Of a stretch of DNA of 64,000 nucleotides, positions 34,700 to 43,995 are shown in pieces (position 1 is the stretch's first letter; every line of letters starts with the position of its first letter). Below the pieces are notes generated by a model. The model worked only from the letters and a program-made list of their open reading frames with translations, did no database searches and was not told the origin of the DNA. The DNA is from Chryseobacterium gleum (lineage in GTDB: Bacteria > Bacteroidota > Bacteroidia > Flavobacteriales > Weeksellaceae), in contig NZ_LR134289.1 in assembly GCF_900636535.1 (NCBI RefSeq), positions 5,109,501-5,173,500 on the forward strand. Reading direction: 5' to 3'. Made by a program: the position numbers and the translations under genes.

Positions 34700-37546
34700 T
34701 TAAAAATTGAAATTGAAACCCAGCTGTCCGCGTATTCCTGAGTAAGAAATATTTTCTACGCGGTCCTTAGTGCCCATATAATAGCGGTTGGGTTCATTGA
34801 AGATATTATTAAGCTCAATAAAAAGACGGACTTTCTTTGTAAGGCTATAAGAGGTGGAAAGATCTACCGTAAAGTTTTTATCAAAATACTGATAATGGTC
34901 TGCGCCTGCAGCCGCCCTGATTTCACTTACATAGTTTCCTTTATAATTTCCGGCTATACGGATCATCAGCTTACTCGTTTCATAGAAGAGAATGGTATTG
35001 AAAATATGCTTCGCCTGATTAGGGATAGTGGTCGTCATGGTTCCTGTCTGCTGTCCGTTTTCATAGACTGGCATATTCATTTTGGAAGAGATGTATGTAT
35101 AATTTCCTTCAAAGCCAATATTTTTCAGGAAACCGGGCAGATTTTCAAAACGTTTGGATATCCCGAATTCAAAACCAAAAAGCTTTGCTCCTTCAAGGTT
35201 TTTAGGGGCCGTGAATGTATAGGTTCTTCCTGCAAGATCTACCACAGACTGGTCTTTATAGATAAGATTGGTGATATCCTTATAAAATACCCCGGCCGTT
35301 ATCAGATCCAGTTTTCCGAAATAATTCTCAAACATAAGATCAAAATTATTTGAAAATGTAGGATCAAGTTTGGTATTTCCCTGGGTGATGGTATTGGTAA
35401 TATCATTCACAATAGTTCCGGGATTCAGATCATTGAAATCAGGTCTTGCAAAAGATCGGGTATAAGCCACTCTCAGAATGCGGTCACTGCTGATATTCCA
35501 TTTCATATTTACCATTGGCAGGACTACATTGTAAGTTTTTGTGTCTTTAATATCTTCCGTTTTATTGTTTTTATCAGAAACTACTTTTTTGCCCCAGAAG
35601 GTAACATCATTATATTCATTTCTGAATCCTCCCAATACCTGGATCTGATCGGAAATTTTCCAGGTTCCCATCAGGTAAGCTGCCCATACGTTTTCAGTAC
35701 CTTTGTAGGAGCTGGTAATATTGGAGTTGCTTTCCTTGCTGCTCACCTGCATCAATCCTAAACTGTTTTGTGTGGCAGGATTGTACATCTGGTCAATCTG
35801 TCCGTTTGTAATCTGATCAATGATAACAGCATTATAAGGATTGCCTAAAGGATTCATGAAACCACCTTTATAAGGAAAATTTTCACGCTCAAGCTGATTC
35901 AGATAAGTGACCGGAGCCCCGGGAATTCCCAGTGATGATTTAGGCATCCAGACAAGCAGGGAACTGTTTACAATTTTATTTTTGTTGTTATATTTTGTTC
36001 CGAATTTTAGCTCAAAATTGTTGGTAATTTTATATTTAATATCAACCTGCCCTCTGAGATCCGTTTCACTGTTGCGGTTCTGGCTCAGGATAATCTGGTT
36101 AAGTCTGAGCTTATCTGCTGAGACAGCCTGCTGGTTATAAGGCAGGGTATATTTTCCGGTATCCCCAATACCATCCGGCGCATCCATTGCCATATACTTT
36201 CTTCCGTCAGCAGATAAATTTCCATAGGTCATTGGCTGTATGAAATTCACCATAGGATATCCTCTTTCATAAGGATCAAGATTGTCAGGAGAATTAAATT
36301 TAAACTCCGAACGCGCCTTAGACAATGACCAATCCACCTGCATACGCTGTCCCACCTGGTGATTACCCCCCAGCTGCATAGAATATAAATCAGTAAGATA
36401 ATCTGCATGGCGGGCCTGAAGCAGCACATTTTTACTGTCAAAATTGAAATAGGTTTCCCTTACCGACTGGCCGTCTTTATATTGACTGTATAGACCTTTT
36501 GCATATAATTTATTCCTGCTGTCTATCTCATAATCCAATCCTAAATTGAACCCTAAAGTTCTACGGTTCGCCAGATAATCACGAAGCTGAAACTGGTTAA
36601 TAGAATAAGAAGCCGTTTTATCTTTCAGCCCATAGTTGTAGATATTTCTCATCTGATCTATAGCTGTAGAACGTTCCCAGATTACTGCTGAGGTAATGAA
36701 TTTCAGCTTATCAGTAATTTTATTTCCATAGACGATGGAAGTATTGTAGGTGGGGGATTTGGACATGTTGACGTAGCCCGAGGCCATACTGATGGCAAGG
36801 GTTTCTTTGTTGGGTGAGGTTTTCGTGATAAAATCCACATTTCCGCCAATGGCATCGCCGTCAAGGTCCGGAGTAAGAGCCTTAGACAGACGTACATTCT
36901 GAATAAGTTCCGAAGGAAAGATATCCATCTGAACACCGCGATTGGCATTATCACCGCTGGCACTTGGCATTCTGTTTCCATTCAGGGTAGAAGCAGTCCA
37001 TTGTATAGGTGTACCCCTTACTGCTACAAAGCGTCCTTCACCCATATCTCTTTCAATAGATACTCCCTGCATCCGCTGTACAGCATCCGCAGCATTACGG
37101 TCTGGCAGTTTCCCTATGGCATCGGCAGAAAGTACTTCTGTAATGGTGTTGGAATTTTTTTTCATGGTAATCGCCCTGGCCTGTGATGCTTTGTATACAC
37201 TGGTGACAACTACCTCCTGAAGGTTGTTTTCTTTAAATTTAGCTCCGAATTTAATCAATCCGAGGTTCACTTCCTTTTTATCCGTTACGGTGAAAGGAAT
37301 ATAAACACTGTCATACCCTTTATATTCTATAACAAGCTTATAACTGCCGTCATAAACATTATTAAGAACAAAGGAACCATCAGTATCGGAAGTAACCTTC
37401 TGTCCGCTGTTTTCAATATAAACCAGGGCATTGGGAAGATTTCCCTGGCTGTCTACTACTGTCCCGTGGACGGTAGTTTGTGTAAAGGCCAAAGGCCCAA
37501 GAAGAAAAAATGCTGCTTTTGTTAAAAAAAATCTTTCTCGTGACAT
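34700..37546 (-). CDS. TonB-dependent outer membrane receptor
   Basis: A 948-aa receptor. The signal is followed by a CarboxypepD_reg-like domain (VHGTVVDSQGNLPNALVYIENSGQKVTSDTDGSFVLNNV, about 27-65), a TonB-box region, the plug (ITEVLSADAIGKLPDRNAADAVQRMQGVSIERDMGEGRFVAVRG, about 132-175) and a long beta-barrel. The C-terminus ends IRGQLGFNFNF, the terminal aromatic expected for outer-membrane insertion. GKLPDRNAADAVQRMQGVSI is typical of the Caulobacter-type receptors rather than SusC, and no SusD partner is present. It is encoded between an AraC-type regulator and the phospholipase-like gene, all on the minus strand. Confidence 0.92.
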   Translation of the reverse strand: MSRERFFLTKAAFFLLGPLAFTQTTVHGTVVDSQGNLPNALVYIENSGQKVTSDTDGSFVLNNVYDGSYKLVIEYKGYDSVYIPFTVTDKKEVNLGLIKFGAKFKENNLQEVVVTSVYKASQARAITMKKNSNTITEVLSADAIGKLPDRNAADAVQRMQGVSIERDMGEGRFVAVRGTPIQWTASTLNGNRMPSASGDNANRGVQMDIFPSELIQNVRLSKALTPDLDGDAIGGNVDFITKTSPNKETLAISMASGYVNMSKSPTYNTSIVYGNKITDKLKFITSAVIWERSTAIDQMRNIYNYGLKDKTASYSINQFQLRDYLANRRTLGFNLGLDYEIDSRNKLYAKGLYSQYKDGQSVRETYFNFDSKNVLLQARHADYLTDLYSMQLGGNHQVGQRMQVDWSLSKARSEFKFNSPDNLDPYERGYPMVNFIQPMTYGNLSADGRKYMAMDAPDGIGDTGKYTLPYNQQAVSADKLRLNQIILSQNRNSETDLRGQVDIKYKITNNFELKFGTKYNNKNKIVNSSLLVWMPKSSLGIPGAPVTYLNQLERENFPYKGGFMNPLGNPYNAVIIDQITNGQIDQMYNPATQNSLGLMQVSSKESNSNITSSYKGTENVWAAYLMGTWKISDQIQVLGGFRNEYNDVTFWGKKVVSDKNNKTEDIKDTKTYNVVLPMVNMKWNISSDRILRVAYTRSFARPDFNDLNPGTIVNDITNTITQGNTKLDPTFSNNFDLMFENYFGKLDLITAGVFYKDITNLIYKDQSVVDLAGRTYTFTAPKNLEGAKLFGFEFGISKRFENLPGFLKNIGFEGNYTYISSKMNMPVYENGQQTGTMTTTIPNQAKHIFNTILFYETSKLMIRIAGNYKGNYVSEIRAAAGADHYQYFDKNFTVDLSTSYSLTKKVRLFIELNNIFNEPNRYYMGTKDRVENISYSGIRGQLGFNFNF

Positions 37547-37681
37547 CCTTATAAAGTTTGATGCAAAGATGTCGGCTCCTGCAAAAGTTTTAGTTCATTT
37601 AAATTTTATTCAACTATTTCTCTTGAGTTCGAGGTGAAATGTATTGTAAACCAGTGAGTTGCTAATATTAAATAATTGTAA

Positions 37682-38728
37682 CTAATGAACAAGCTGAGAA
37701 GGCAGGCAGTCAAACTCCATTTTAAAATATTTATAAAAGGTAGATTTTGACTTAAAACCACATTGAAACGCAAGATCTGTTACGCTGGCTGAAGGATCCT
37801 CCTGTAAGATTTTCTTAAAGTGCTGAATACGGTGTCTGTTGGTGTATTCGTGAAAATTGGAATGAAGGTGCTTATTAAAGGTGATGCTTAAATCTGCCTT
37901 GCTTATTTTCAGACGGCCGGAAAGCTGGTCTAAAGTAAACTCCTCATCCAGATAATCATGACTCTCCTGATAGAAGGAAATAATGGCATTTTGTACCACT
38001 TTAAAATCTATTTTTGAAAGGTCTTTATACTGATAGGTTTCTCTGGGAACAGAAAGACTGGTTGTATTTTGCTGCTGCAGCTTGTGCTGGTACGTTACAA
38101 TATAAACGTACAAAATCCATCCGAACTGAAAAAGAAACAGAAGGCTGTAGATTTTCTGATAGATCAAAGTATTCCAGCCCAGTTTGTAAACTGCCCAGAA
38201 CACCAGTACGCCCAGCAATACATAACCAACCAGATAACGAAAATTACCTGCTGCAGGATGAGTAATATTTTTCCGGTATTTTGTCAGTAAATAAATACAC
38301 AAAATAAGACTGGCAAGCCAGTAGTAACTGTAGTAAACAAAATAAGATTTATAGGAACTGATGGCCAGGTCAGCCCAGGAAAGACCAAGCATCTTTGCAG
38401 AGATCGCAATAGCATGATGAATAACTACCAGCGTTAACGGAACAATGAGGTACTTGAGTTTATCTCTCCATTTTGCATGAATTAAATAGGTTGTGATATA
38501 TAGGAAAATAAGGCCTTTGAAAACACGGAGACTTCCAGGAATTTCATACAGAACAGATTCATAGCCAAACCTTTGAATAATGAAATATTCATATCCCATA
38601 TCCAATGTAACCACTCCAATATAAAGAAGCAGCATATTTAGCACAGACTCCCTGTTTCTGATAAGGGACATAAGCAGGGTAAGAGTAATAAGTGCCTGTA
38701 GTACAACTACCATAATGATGTATAACAT
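37682..38728 (-). CDS. Membrane-bound AraC-family regulator
   Basis: A 348-aa protein with about seven hydrophobic helices in the first 215 residues (IIMVVVLQALITLTLLMSL, VFKGLIFLYITTYLI and others) and a cytosolic C-terminal AraC DNA-binding domain (LSGRLKISKADLSITFNKHLHSNFHEYTNRHRIQHFKKIL, and VTDLAFQCGFKSKSTFYKYFKMEF, about 268-340). Such membrane-sensor AraC proteins usually control the neighbouring uptake gene. Here the TonB receptor begins 136 bases downstream on the same strand, so it is the probable target. Confidence 0.87.
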   Translation of the reverse strand: MLYIIMVVVLQALITLTLLMSLIRNRESVLNMLLLYIGVVTLDMGYEYFIIQRFGYESVLYEIPGSLRVFKGLIFLYITTYLIHAKWRDKLKYLIVPLTLVVIHHAIAISAKMLGLSWADLAISSYKSYFVYYSYYWLASLILCIYLLTKYRKNITHPAAGNFRYLVGYVLLGVLVFWAVYKLGWNTLIYQKIYSLLFLFQFGWILYVYIVTYQHKLQQQNTTSLSVPRETYQYKDLSKIDFKVVQNAIISFYQESHDYLDEEFTLDQLSGRLKISKADLSITFNKHLHSNFHEYTNRHRIQHFKKILQEDPSASVTDLAFQCGFKSKSTFYKYFKMEFDCLPSQLVH

Positions 38729-38990
38729 GATAACTGATATTTTACCAAAATTATAGATAATATGAGGATAAGATCTTTAACAAATTATTAAATATCAGGT
38801 CAGAAGGAGAGTAGTTACTAAGAGGGAGCATTATAATAGGTAAGTACTAGAGAACAAAAAAGATGAATAATATTCTATCAAATGTCTGAAATCACCGTTT
38901 TTTTACGGTATTTTTAACAATCTCTTTTATGATTCAATTTTAGGTCTGATATTTGTACTGGGTAGCCAAACTAAACGGCCGATTTTATTT

Positions 38991-40034
38991 ATGAAAAACA
39001 TATCTGTGAAAAAATCCTTTCTTTATGCATGTTTATTCGCTGTTTCTCTTGTTTCATGTAAAAAAGAAATAGAAAAAATAAGCGATACTTTTAAAGATAC
39101 AGTTTCTGCTTCGGACGCAATGGAGGCAGAAAAAGATTCTGTAAAGAAAGACTCTGTTCCTGTTGTAAAGAAAGAATCTGTTCCTCCTGTAATGCAGGAA
39201 AATGGTTTCTATAATGCCTTTGTTCTTCCAAAAGATAAAAAAATGCGGGATTCTGTATATGCAGAATTCAGCAAGAAATATAGTGTAGAAGAACGAACCG
39301 CTATTTTAGCTTTAAACAGATTGGATTCTAAAAGCAAATGGAATGCTGACACTTTGGTAGTTCCTGCAAAAATAGATACAACCCTTATGGCGTATTCACC
39401 ATTTCCTATGCAGCTTGATGTATTAAGCGGGGTGAAAAAGTTTGTCATCTTCTCATATCCTATACAGGCTTTTGCAGTTTATTCCAACGGAAGCCTTGTA
39501 AAATGGGGACCTACCAGTATGGGAAAAAAAACCGCTCAGACTACAAGAGGACTTACTTTTGCCAACTGGAAAAAGAAGCTGGCTATTTCTACAGTGAGCA
39601 CCGAGTGGAAACTTCCCTATAACTTCAATATTCATAATATCGGAGGAATCGGATGGCATGAATATACCCTTCCCGGATATCCTGCTTCGCATTCATGCTT
39701 ACGATTATTGAGGAAAGATGCCCAATGGCTGTATTCTTATGCAGATACCTGGATTCTGAATCCTGGCGGAGCGACTACCAAAGCAAAAGGTACCGCAGTA
39801 ATGGTATTCGGAGATTATAAATGGGGCGGAAGAAAGCCATGGAGAAATCTGCTGGATGACCCTAATGCCAATAATATATCTGTTGAAGAACTTACTAAAT
39901 TACTGGAACCTGAAGTTCCGAAAATGCTGAAAGAACAAAGCAACAGAGAAAAAGTTGTAGATTCTATCAAAGCAGCAAAAGCAATGACGGTACCAATTCA
40001 GAATGAAAAACCTGTAGAGTCCCAGTCTAATTAA
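38991..40034 (+). CDS. L,D-transpeptidase (YkuD) lipoprotein
   Basis: A 347-aa cell-wall enzyme with lipobox SLVSC (Cys23). A long acidic/basic low-complexity linker (KDTVSASDAMEAEKDSVKKDSVPVVKKESV) leads to the YkuD domain at about 140-290. The catalytic motif is in GIGWHEYTLPGYPASHSCLRLL, with HS-C-LR holding the nucleophilic Cys. It should make 3-3 peptidoglycan crosslinks or attach proteins to the wall. Its last 8 bases overlap the convergent gene on the minus strand. Confidence 0.88.
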   Translation: MKNISVKKSFLYACLFAVSLVSCKKEIEKISDTFKDTVSASDAMEAEKDSVKKDSVPVVKKESVPPVMQENGFYNAFVLPKDKKMRDSVYAEFSKKYSVEERTAILALNRLDSKSKWNADTLVVPAKIDTTLMAYSPFPMQLDVLSGVKKFVIFSYPIQAFAVYSNGSLVKWGPTSMGKKTAQTTRGLTFANWKKKLAISTVSTEWKLPYNFNIHNIGGIGWHEYTLPGYPASHSCLRLLRKDAQWLYSYADTWILNPGGATTKAKGTAVMVFGDYKWGGRKPWRNLLDDPNANNISVEELTKLLEPEVPKMLKEQSNREKVVDSIKAAKAMTVPIQNEKPVESQSN

Positions 40035-40554
40035 TTTTCTTTTCAAACTGTAAAGTAGATTCTTCAGCAAACCTTCGAAGCTTAAGCATTTCTTCTTTGC
40101 CTTTATGCTGCCCGAATCTCGCAGCAATATAAGTAAGAAGAATAAAAAACAACATAACAAAAGAAGCGCTCAATGCCCACGGGTATTCGGCGCTTTTTAT
40201 TTGTTTCTCCACGTAATACATTGTGAAAAAAGTCATCCAGAAAATAGAAAAAGAAAAATACAGGAACATAAAGAATGTCCACACCGCAGAACTGGGACCG
40301 AATATTCCCCGTATTACGGTATGCTCATCCTCAATTTCTACACGTAAGGCAAGCCGTGGTTTCCAATAGCTGTCATCCTTTGTTGTAACCCAAATGGTGG
40401 CAACTTCTTTATTGATATTACCGGAAAATTCATCTTTATGCTCTTCCATATATTTTTTCAGATTTTCAGCATACTCTTCCTTGGTAAGGTGAGTAAACAT
40501 TTTAAATCTTGGCCTGGTTCTTATTCTGTCTAAGGTAGTTTCTTCAGTTTTCAT
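40027..40554 (-). CDS. Small membrane protein of unknown function (175 aa)
   Basis: I set the start at ATG 40554 (MKTEETTLDRIRTRPRFKMF), 4 bases after the protease stop; an upstream in-frame ATG at 40587 would lie inside the protease gene. The product has an N-terminal soluble half (YAENLKKYMEEHKDEFSGNINKEVATIWV) and two hydrophobic helices (VWTFFMFLYFSFSIFWMTFF and WALSASFVMLFFILLTYIAARF). I do not recognise it. It is coupled to the retropepsin-PDZ gene and may assist it. Confidence 0.75.
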   Translation of the reverse strand: MKTEETTLDRIRTRPRFKMFTHLTKEEYAENLKKYMEEHKDEFSGNINKEVATIWVTTKDDSYWKPRLALRVEIEDEHTVIRGIFGPSSAVWTFFMFLYFSFSIFWMTFFTMYYVEKQIKSAEYPWALSASFVMLFFILLTYIAARFGQHKGKEEMLKLRRFAEESTLQFEKKIN

Positions 40555-40558
40555 ACTT

Positions 40559-41878
40559 TTATTCTTGATAAGGAATTGGGTCTTCAAGCATGAAGCGGAA
40601 TGTCAGCTCTTCATTTTTTCTTCGAATGACCATAGTAATATTCCGTCCTTCATTGGATTTCATTAATTCTACTATTTTTTCAAGTGTCATATCCGCTGTT
40701 CTTTCTCCATTGATGCTAATAACTTTGTCGTCCTTTTTCAGACCAGCTTCATATGCCGGGGAATCTTTTCTTACTCCTGTAATGGAAAATATAGGTTTTA
40801 AACTGAATTTATATTGAAAAGCATCTTTATACACTTCAGTTGTAACCATAGCAGATTTTTGGGTTTCGATTTTTAATCTGTCTTCCTGCCATTCCAGACC
40901 GTCCTGTTTGAAGTCCAGTCCGCTCATATTAAAATGAAAAGGATCGTCAAAATTTCTGTTTTTCTTAAGATACAGTTTTTTATTGGGATAATCAAAAATA
41001 ACCGTAAAACGACGCATTATTTCTCCACCTACAGACCCTTTTCTGTTTTCTACTAAATTGACATGCTGGATAGAAAATTCATCCGGCATAGCGGTAAGCG
41101 GCTTTTCGAATTTAAAATCTCCAAGGTAAAAATTATGAATACGGCTTCTTTTTCCATAAATATCTCCGTTGAAACCACGGCCAAGGAAATCATCAATATT
41201 AGGTCTGTTATAGACGAAATTTTTAATAAGTGTAGGGAAAAGCCATATAGCATCACTGTTTCCAAGGTCAATCAGCAGTTTTGAATCTTTTTTTTCGTTC
41301 GTCATTTCTACACCGGCATATAAATAAGGCTTATCCTTTTCAATTGTAATTGGAAATTCTTCAAACCTTTTGATTTTCTTTTTTAAAAGATCTGCATTTT
41401 CATACACCGTTATTTTTTTGGATGTATAATCTATATAGATAGGATGGTCTTTGAAAAAATGATATCCGATTACCCCATTGACAGGAATTCCTACATGTGG
41501 CGAAATATTAAATTCTTCATCAATGATAATATAGAGAGACATGGAGGTATTGACAATCTCATCACCTATTTTGCCTATATTACGCTCGGATTTTAAACCA
41601 TCAATACTTACACTGCCTCCAAGACCGGAAAATTTAACTTTTTCAACATTGCTCAGTTTGAGCTCCTTATTTTCCAGACTAAAGAGAATAGCTTCTGAAA
41701 CTCCCGTATCCAGCAGAAAAGTGAGCTCTGCACCGTTGACAGTAATCGGGATAAAGATAAGATTGTTGATAAACTGAAAAGGAATAACTGCTTTTTTGGT
41801 ATTAACCAACTCAAAAGAGTTCTGGGCATTTACAAAAATGCTTAGAAATAATCCCAGTAAAAGCAATCTAAATTTCAT
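40559..41878 (-). CDS. Retropepsin-like aspartic protease with PDZ domain
   Basis: A 439-aa exported protein (signal MKFRLLLLGLFLSIFVNAQ). It has a retroviral-type aspartic protease pair: LTFLLDTGVSEAIL (catalytic Asp57-Thr-Gly) and a second half with KLLIDLGNSDAIWL, where the triad is Asp-Leu-Gly. The C-terminal PDZ domain carries ILSITGVRKDSPAYEAGLKKDDKVISINGERTADMTLEKIVELM (about 365-410). Two halves within one chain suggest a pseudo-dimeric pepsin arrangement. Such flavobacterial proteins act in the envelope on unknown substrates. It is followed by the 175-aa membrane protein gene. Confidence 0.87.
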   Translation of the reverse strand: MKFRLLLLGLFLSIFVNAQNSFELVNTKKAVIPFQFINNLIFIPITVNGAELTFLLDTGVSEAILFSLENKELKLSNVEKVKFSGLGGSVSIDGLKSERNIGKIGDEIVNTSMSLYIIIDEEFNISPHVGIPVNGVIGYHFFKDHPIYIDYTSKKITVYENADLLKKKIKRFEEFPITIEKDKPYLYAGVEMTNEKKDSKLLIDLGNSDAIWLFPTLIKNFVYNRPNIDDFLGRGFNGDIYGKRSRIHNFYLGDFKFEKPLTAMPDEFSIQHVNLVENRKGSVGGEIMRRFTVIFDYPNKKLYLKKNRNFDDPFHFNMSGLDFKQDGLEWQEDRLKIETQKSAMVTTEVYKDAFQYKFSLKPIFSITGVRKDSPAYEAGLKKDDKVISINGERTADMTLEKIVELMKSNEGRNITMVIRRKNEELTFRFMLEDPIPYQE

Positions 41879-41916
41879 TTACTGAATTTAGCAAATTTAT
41901 CGGTATGATAATAAAA

Positions 41917-41941
41917 AAACATTCCAAAAGCTGGAATGTTT
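41917..41941 (-). terminator. Terminator of the hydrolase gene
   Basis: AAACATTCCA (41917-41926) and TGGAATGTTT (41932-41941) pair over 10 bases with a 5-base loop. Read on the minus strand it is followed by a run of T, as expected for a terminator after the hydrolase gene ending at 41995. Confidence 0.75.
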
Positions 41942-41994
41942 ATATAAAATGCAATGAAGTGCTGTTTTTGTTGTTATTTTTAAATCCGGTTTCT

Positions 41995-42633
41995 TTATTT
42001 GGAAAAGAAATCCATCAGATCCATATAATTTTTCTGGTTCACGCCATGTCCGCTCATATATTCTCTGAAAGAGAAATAACAGCTAAGATCATAAAGGAGG
42101 TCTGCAGCCTTTCTTCCCCATTCCAATGGAATCACAGCGTCATCAGTACCATGAGAAATAAAGAAACGAAGCCCTTCCAGCTTCTTTTTGTCTTTCACAA
42201 TACCGTCAAGGATTTTTTCCTCGGGATAGCTGCTCAGGCAGGCAACACGGTTGAAAAGTTCAGGATGTTGTAAGGCCAAAGCATAACATAGTATACCTCC
42301 CTGGCTGAATCCACATAAATGAGCTTTGCTTTCCATCAGTCCGTAATGATTGATGATTTTCAGTATACTTTCCAGAACCGCATTGAGAGATTCTTTTGCC
42401 TGGGAAACATTGATAAAGTTTTCAGGATCGTTAAAATTGATGTCATACCAAGAATATCCTTCAAATTGAGTATCATGCGGAGCTCTGAAACTGACAATGA
42501 TCCAGTCGGAGGGAAGTGTCTCCCTGAAACTGAAAAGATCCTGCTCATTACTGCCATAGCCATGAAGCATAAAAAGAATAGGGGTGTTGGGTGTAATATT
42601 TTCCGGCTCCCTTACTAGATAATCTAAATTCAT
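41995..42633 (-). CDS. Alpha/beta hydrolase (phospholipase/carboxylesterase family)
   Basis: A 212-aa cytosolic esterase of the YpfH/carboxylesterase-2 type. It has PILFMLHGYGSNEQDLFSF as the oxyanion-hole strand-loop, the nucleophile elbow HLCGFSQGGILCYALAL (Ser in GFSQG), and a late HGTDDAVIPLEWGRKA segment with the catalytic Asp, followed by SGHGVNQKNY with the catalytic His. There is no signal peptide. It is a single-gene unit closed by a hairpin on the minus strand. Substrate unknown; thioesterase activity on acylated proteins is possible in this family. Confidence 0.88.
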   Translation of the reverse strand: MNLDYLVREPENITPNTPILFMLHGYGSNEQDLFSFRETLPSDWIIVSFRAPHDTQFEGYSWYDINFNDPENFINVSQAKESLNAVLESILKIINHYGLMESKAHLCGFSQGGILCYALALQHPELFNRVACLSSYPEEKILDGIVKDKKKLEGLRFFISHGTDDAVIPLEWGRKAADLLYDLSCYFSFREYMSGHGVNQKNYMDLMDFFSK

Positions 42634-42844
42634 ACAGCAAATATAATTAAATTACATCCAGAATCTTAATTTTTATTATTCATACAATAAACTTCAGCTG
42701 CAGGATGATTTATGTATAATAATTGATCCGTTGGGCTATATTTTTGAATTTTTCCGGTCATTTTTCTTTTTATTGATTTGATATTATTTGGAAATCTTTA
42801 TTGGAAAATTTTCATAAAAATTATTTTTATATTAATAAAAAACT

Positions 42845-42852
42845 TATATTTG
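42845..42852 (+). promoter_or_regulatory. -7 element of the small lipoprotein gene
   Basis: TATATTTG matches TAnnTTTG and lies 26 bases before the ATG at 42879. Because it is inside the longer frame that begins at 42801, it argues that translation starts at 42879. No clear TTTG is seen 19 bases upstream in this very AT-rich stretch. Confidence 0.55.
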
Positions 42853-42878
42853 AAACATTAAAAAATCTATTTGGAGAA

Positions 42879-43310
42879 ATGAAGCAATTTTACAATTCAA
42901 AAAGTTTACTTAGACTTTCTTTTTTATTCGTTTTATTATTTTCTGTAATCACCGTTGTCAGTTCTTGTAAAAAAGATGATGATGAAGAGTTTAAAGATCA
43001 TGTGGTTCAGTTTGAAGTGAAAACAACTGCCGGAGGAGAAATTATAAGCGTTGTAACTCAGGTGGGTACAACTCAAAATACAATTTACAATACTCCCCAG
43101 ACACCGGTAAATTCACCCTGGACAAGTGGAGAATTCTTTGTAAACTCCAGCCAGGCACAGCTGAATCTTGATGCCAATGCTTCAATGCCGGATGATAATT
43201 CTGAATTAACAATCACTCTGTACATTGATGGAGAAGTGGCAAGAACCGTGAAGAAGAAAGGTAAAGGTGTATTGGTTGCTTCAATCGATTATAGTTTCCT
43301 AGAACCGTAA
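42879..43310 (+). CDS. Small lipoprotein, MmpS-like fold (probable)
   Basis: ATG 42879 is chosen over one 78 bases upstream because it follows the promoter element and yields a normal lipoprotein signal (LLRLSFLFVLLFSVITVVSSC, then KKDDDEEF). The mature part of about 110 residues is beta-rich: HVVQFEVKTTAGGEIISVVTQVGTTQNTIYNTPQTPVNSPWTSGEFFV and ELTITLYIDGEVARTV. The T-P-x-SPW turn and the IDGE strand resemble the immunoglobulin-like MmpS accessory fold; that is an inference. A related lipoprotein is encoded at 46157, and the two flank a two-component system. Confidence 0.78.
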   Translation: MKQFYNSKSLLRLSFLFVLLFSVITVVSSCKKDDDEEFKDHVVQFEVKTTAGGEIISVVTQVGTTQNTIYNTPQTPVNSPWTSGEFFVNSSQAQLNLDANASMPDDNSELTITLYIDGEVARTVKKKGKGVLVASIDYSFLEP

Positions 43311-43329
43311 TTACTTTAAACATTATATG

Positions 43330-43356
43330 AAAAGACCGCCTTTAAAGCGGTCTTTT
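43330..43356. terminator. Bidirectional terminator between lipoprotein and response regulator
   Basis: AAAAGACCGC (43330-43339) and GCGGTCTTTT (43347-43356) pair perfectly around CTTTAAA, and T residues follow on the plus strand. It separates the convergent genes ending at 43310 (+) and 43357 (-). Confidence 0.9.
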
Positions 43357-43995
43357 TTATTCTTCAATCATCCCTTGCTGCATAGCCCGGTTGATTAATT
43401 CCGTTGAGTTCTTTGCATGGAATTTCTGAAGCAGGTTCTTACGATGGGTATCTACAGTAAGAGGGCTTAAAAACAGTTCTTCAGCAATCATATTACTGGT
43501 TTTTCCCTGTGCTACCAGCTGTAGAATTTGTTTTTCCCTTTTGGTCAGCCTGGCAACAGGAAGATCATTCTGGGAAGGGCGGCTAATGATCTGTTTGGTT
43601 TCATTACAGAAAACAATGTCACCCGAAAGTGCTCCTCTGATGCATATTACGAGCTCGTCAATAGAAGTGTTTTTAAGAAGATAACCACTTGCTCCGTTTT
43701 GTATAGACTGCATAATAATGCTCCTTTCTGAGCGGTTGCTGAACATGATTACCGAGGTATTTGGAGATATTTTTTTTATTTCTCTGCAAAGTTCTGTTCC
43801 GTTAGCGTCAGGGAGTGTAATATCCAGAAGAACAATATCCACCATCTCAGACTGAATACAATTGATAGTTTCCCTACCAGAGGCAAAACTTCCTGCTACG
43901 TTAAAAACGGGCTGGCTGTTCAGCATCATTCTCAGCCCTTCGATAACAATGGGATGATCATCTACAATGACAATATTTATTTTTTCATTCTCCAT
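43357..43995 (-). CDS. NarL/FixJ-type response regulator
   Basis: A 212-aa two-component response regulator. The receiver domain carries IVIVDDHPIVIEG (acidic pocket) and IVLLDITLPDANG with the phosphorylated Asp, and then VIMFSNRSERSIIMQSIQNGASGYLLKNTS including the conserved Lys. A LuxR-type HTH follows (LTKREKQILQLVAQGKTSNMIAEELFLSPLTVDTHRKNLLQKF, about 150-192). Its start overlaps the upstream sensor kinase gene by 11 bases, so the two form a pair. Confidence 0.94.
   Translation of the reverse strand: MENEKINIVIVDDHPIVIEGLRMMLNSQPVFNVAGSFASGRETINCIQSEMVDIVLLDITLPDANGTELCREIKKISPNTSVIMFSNRSERSIIMQSIQNGASGYLLKNTSIDELVICIRGALSGDIVFCNETKQIISRPSQNDLPVARLTKREKQILQLVAQGKTSNMIAEELFLSPLTVDTHRKNLLQKFHAKNSTELINRAMQQGMIEE

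Noticed and set aside
34895..35353. Long antisense frames inside the TonB receptor gene (for example 152 aa at 34895)
   Set aside because: The receptor frame has all family motifs; the antisense products lack any recognisable pattern.
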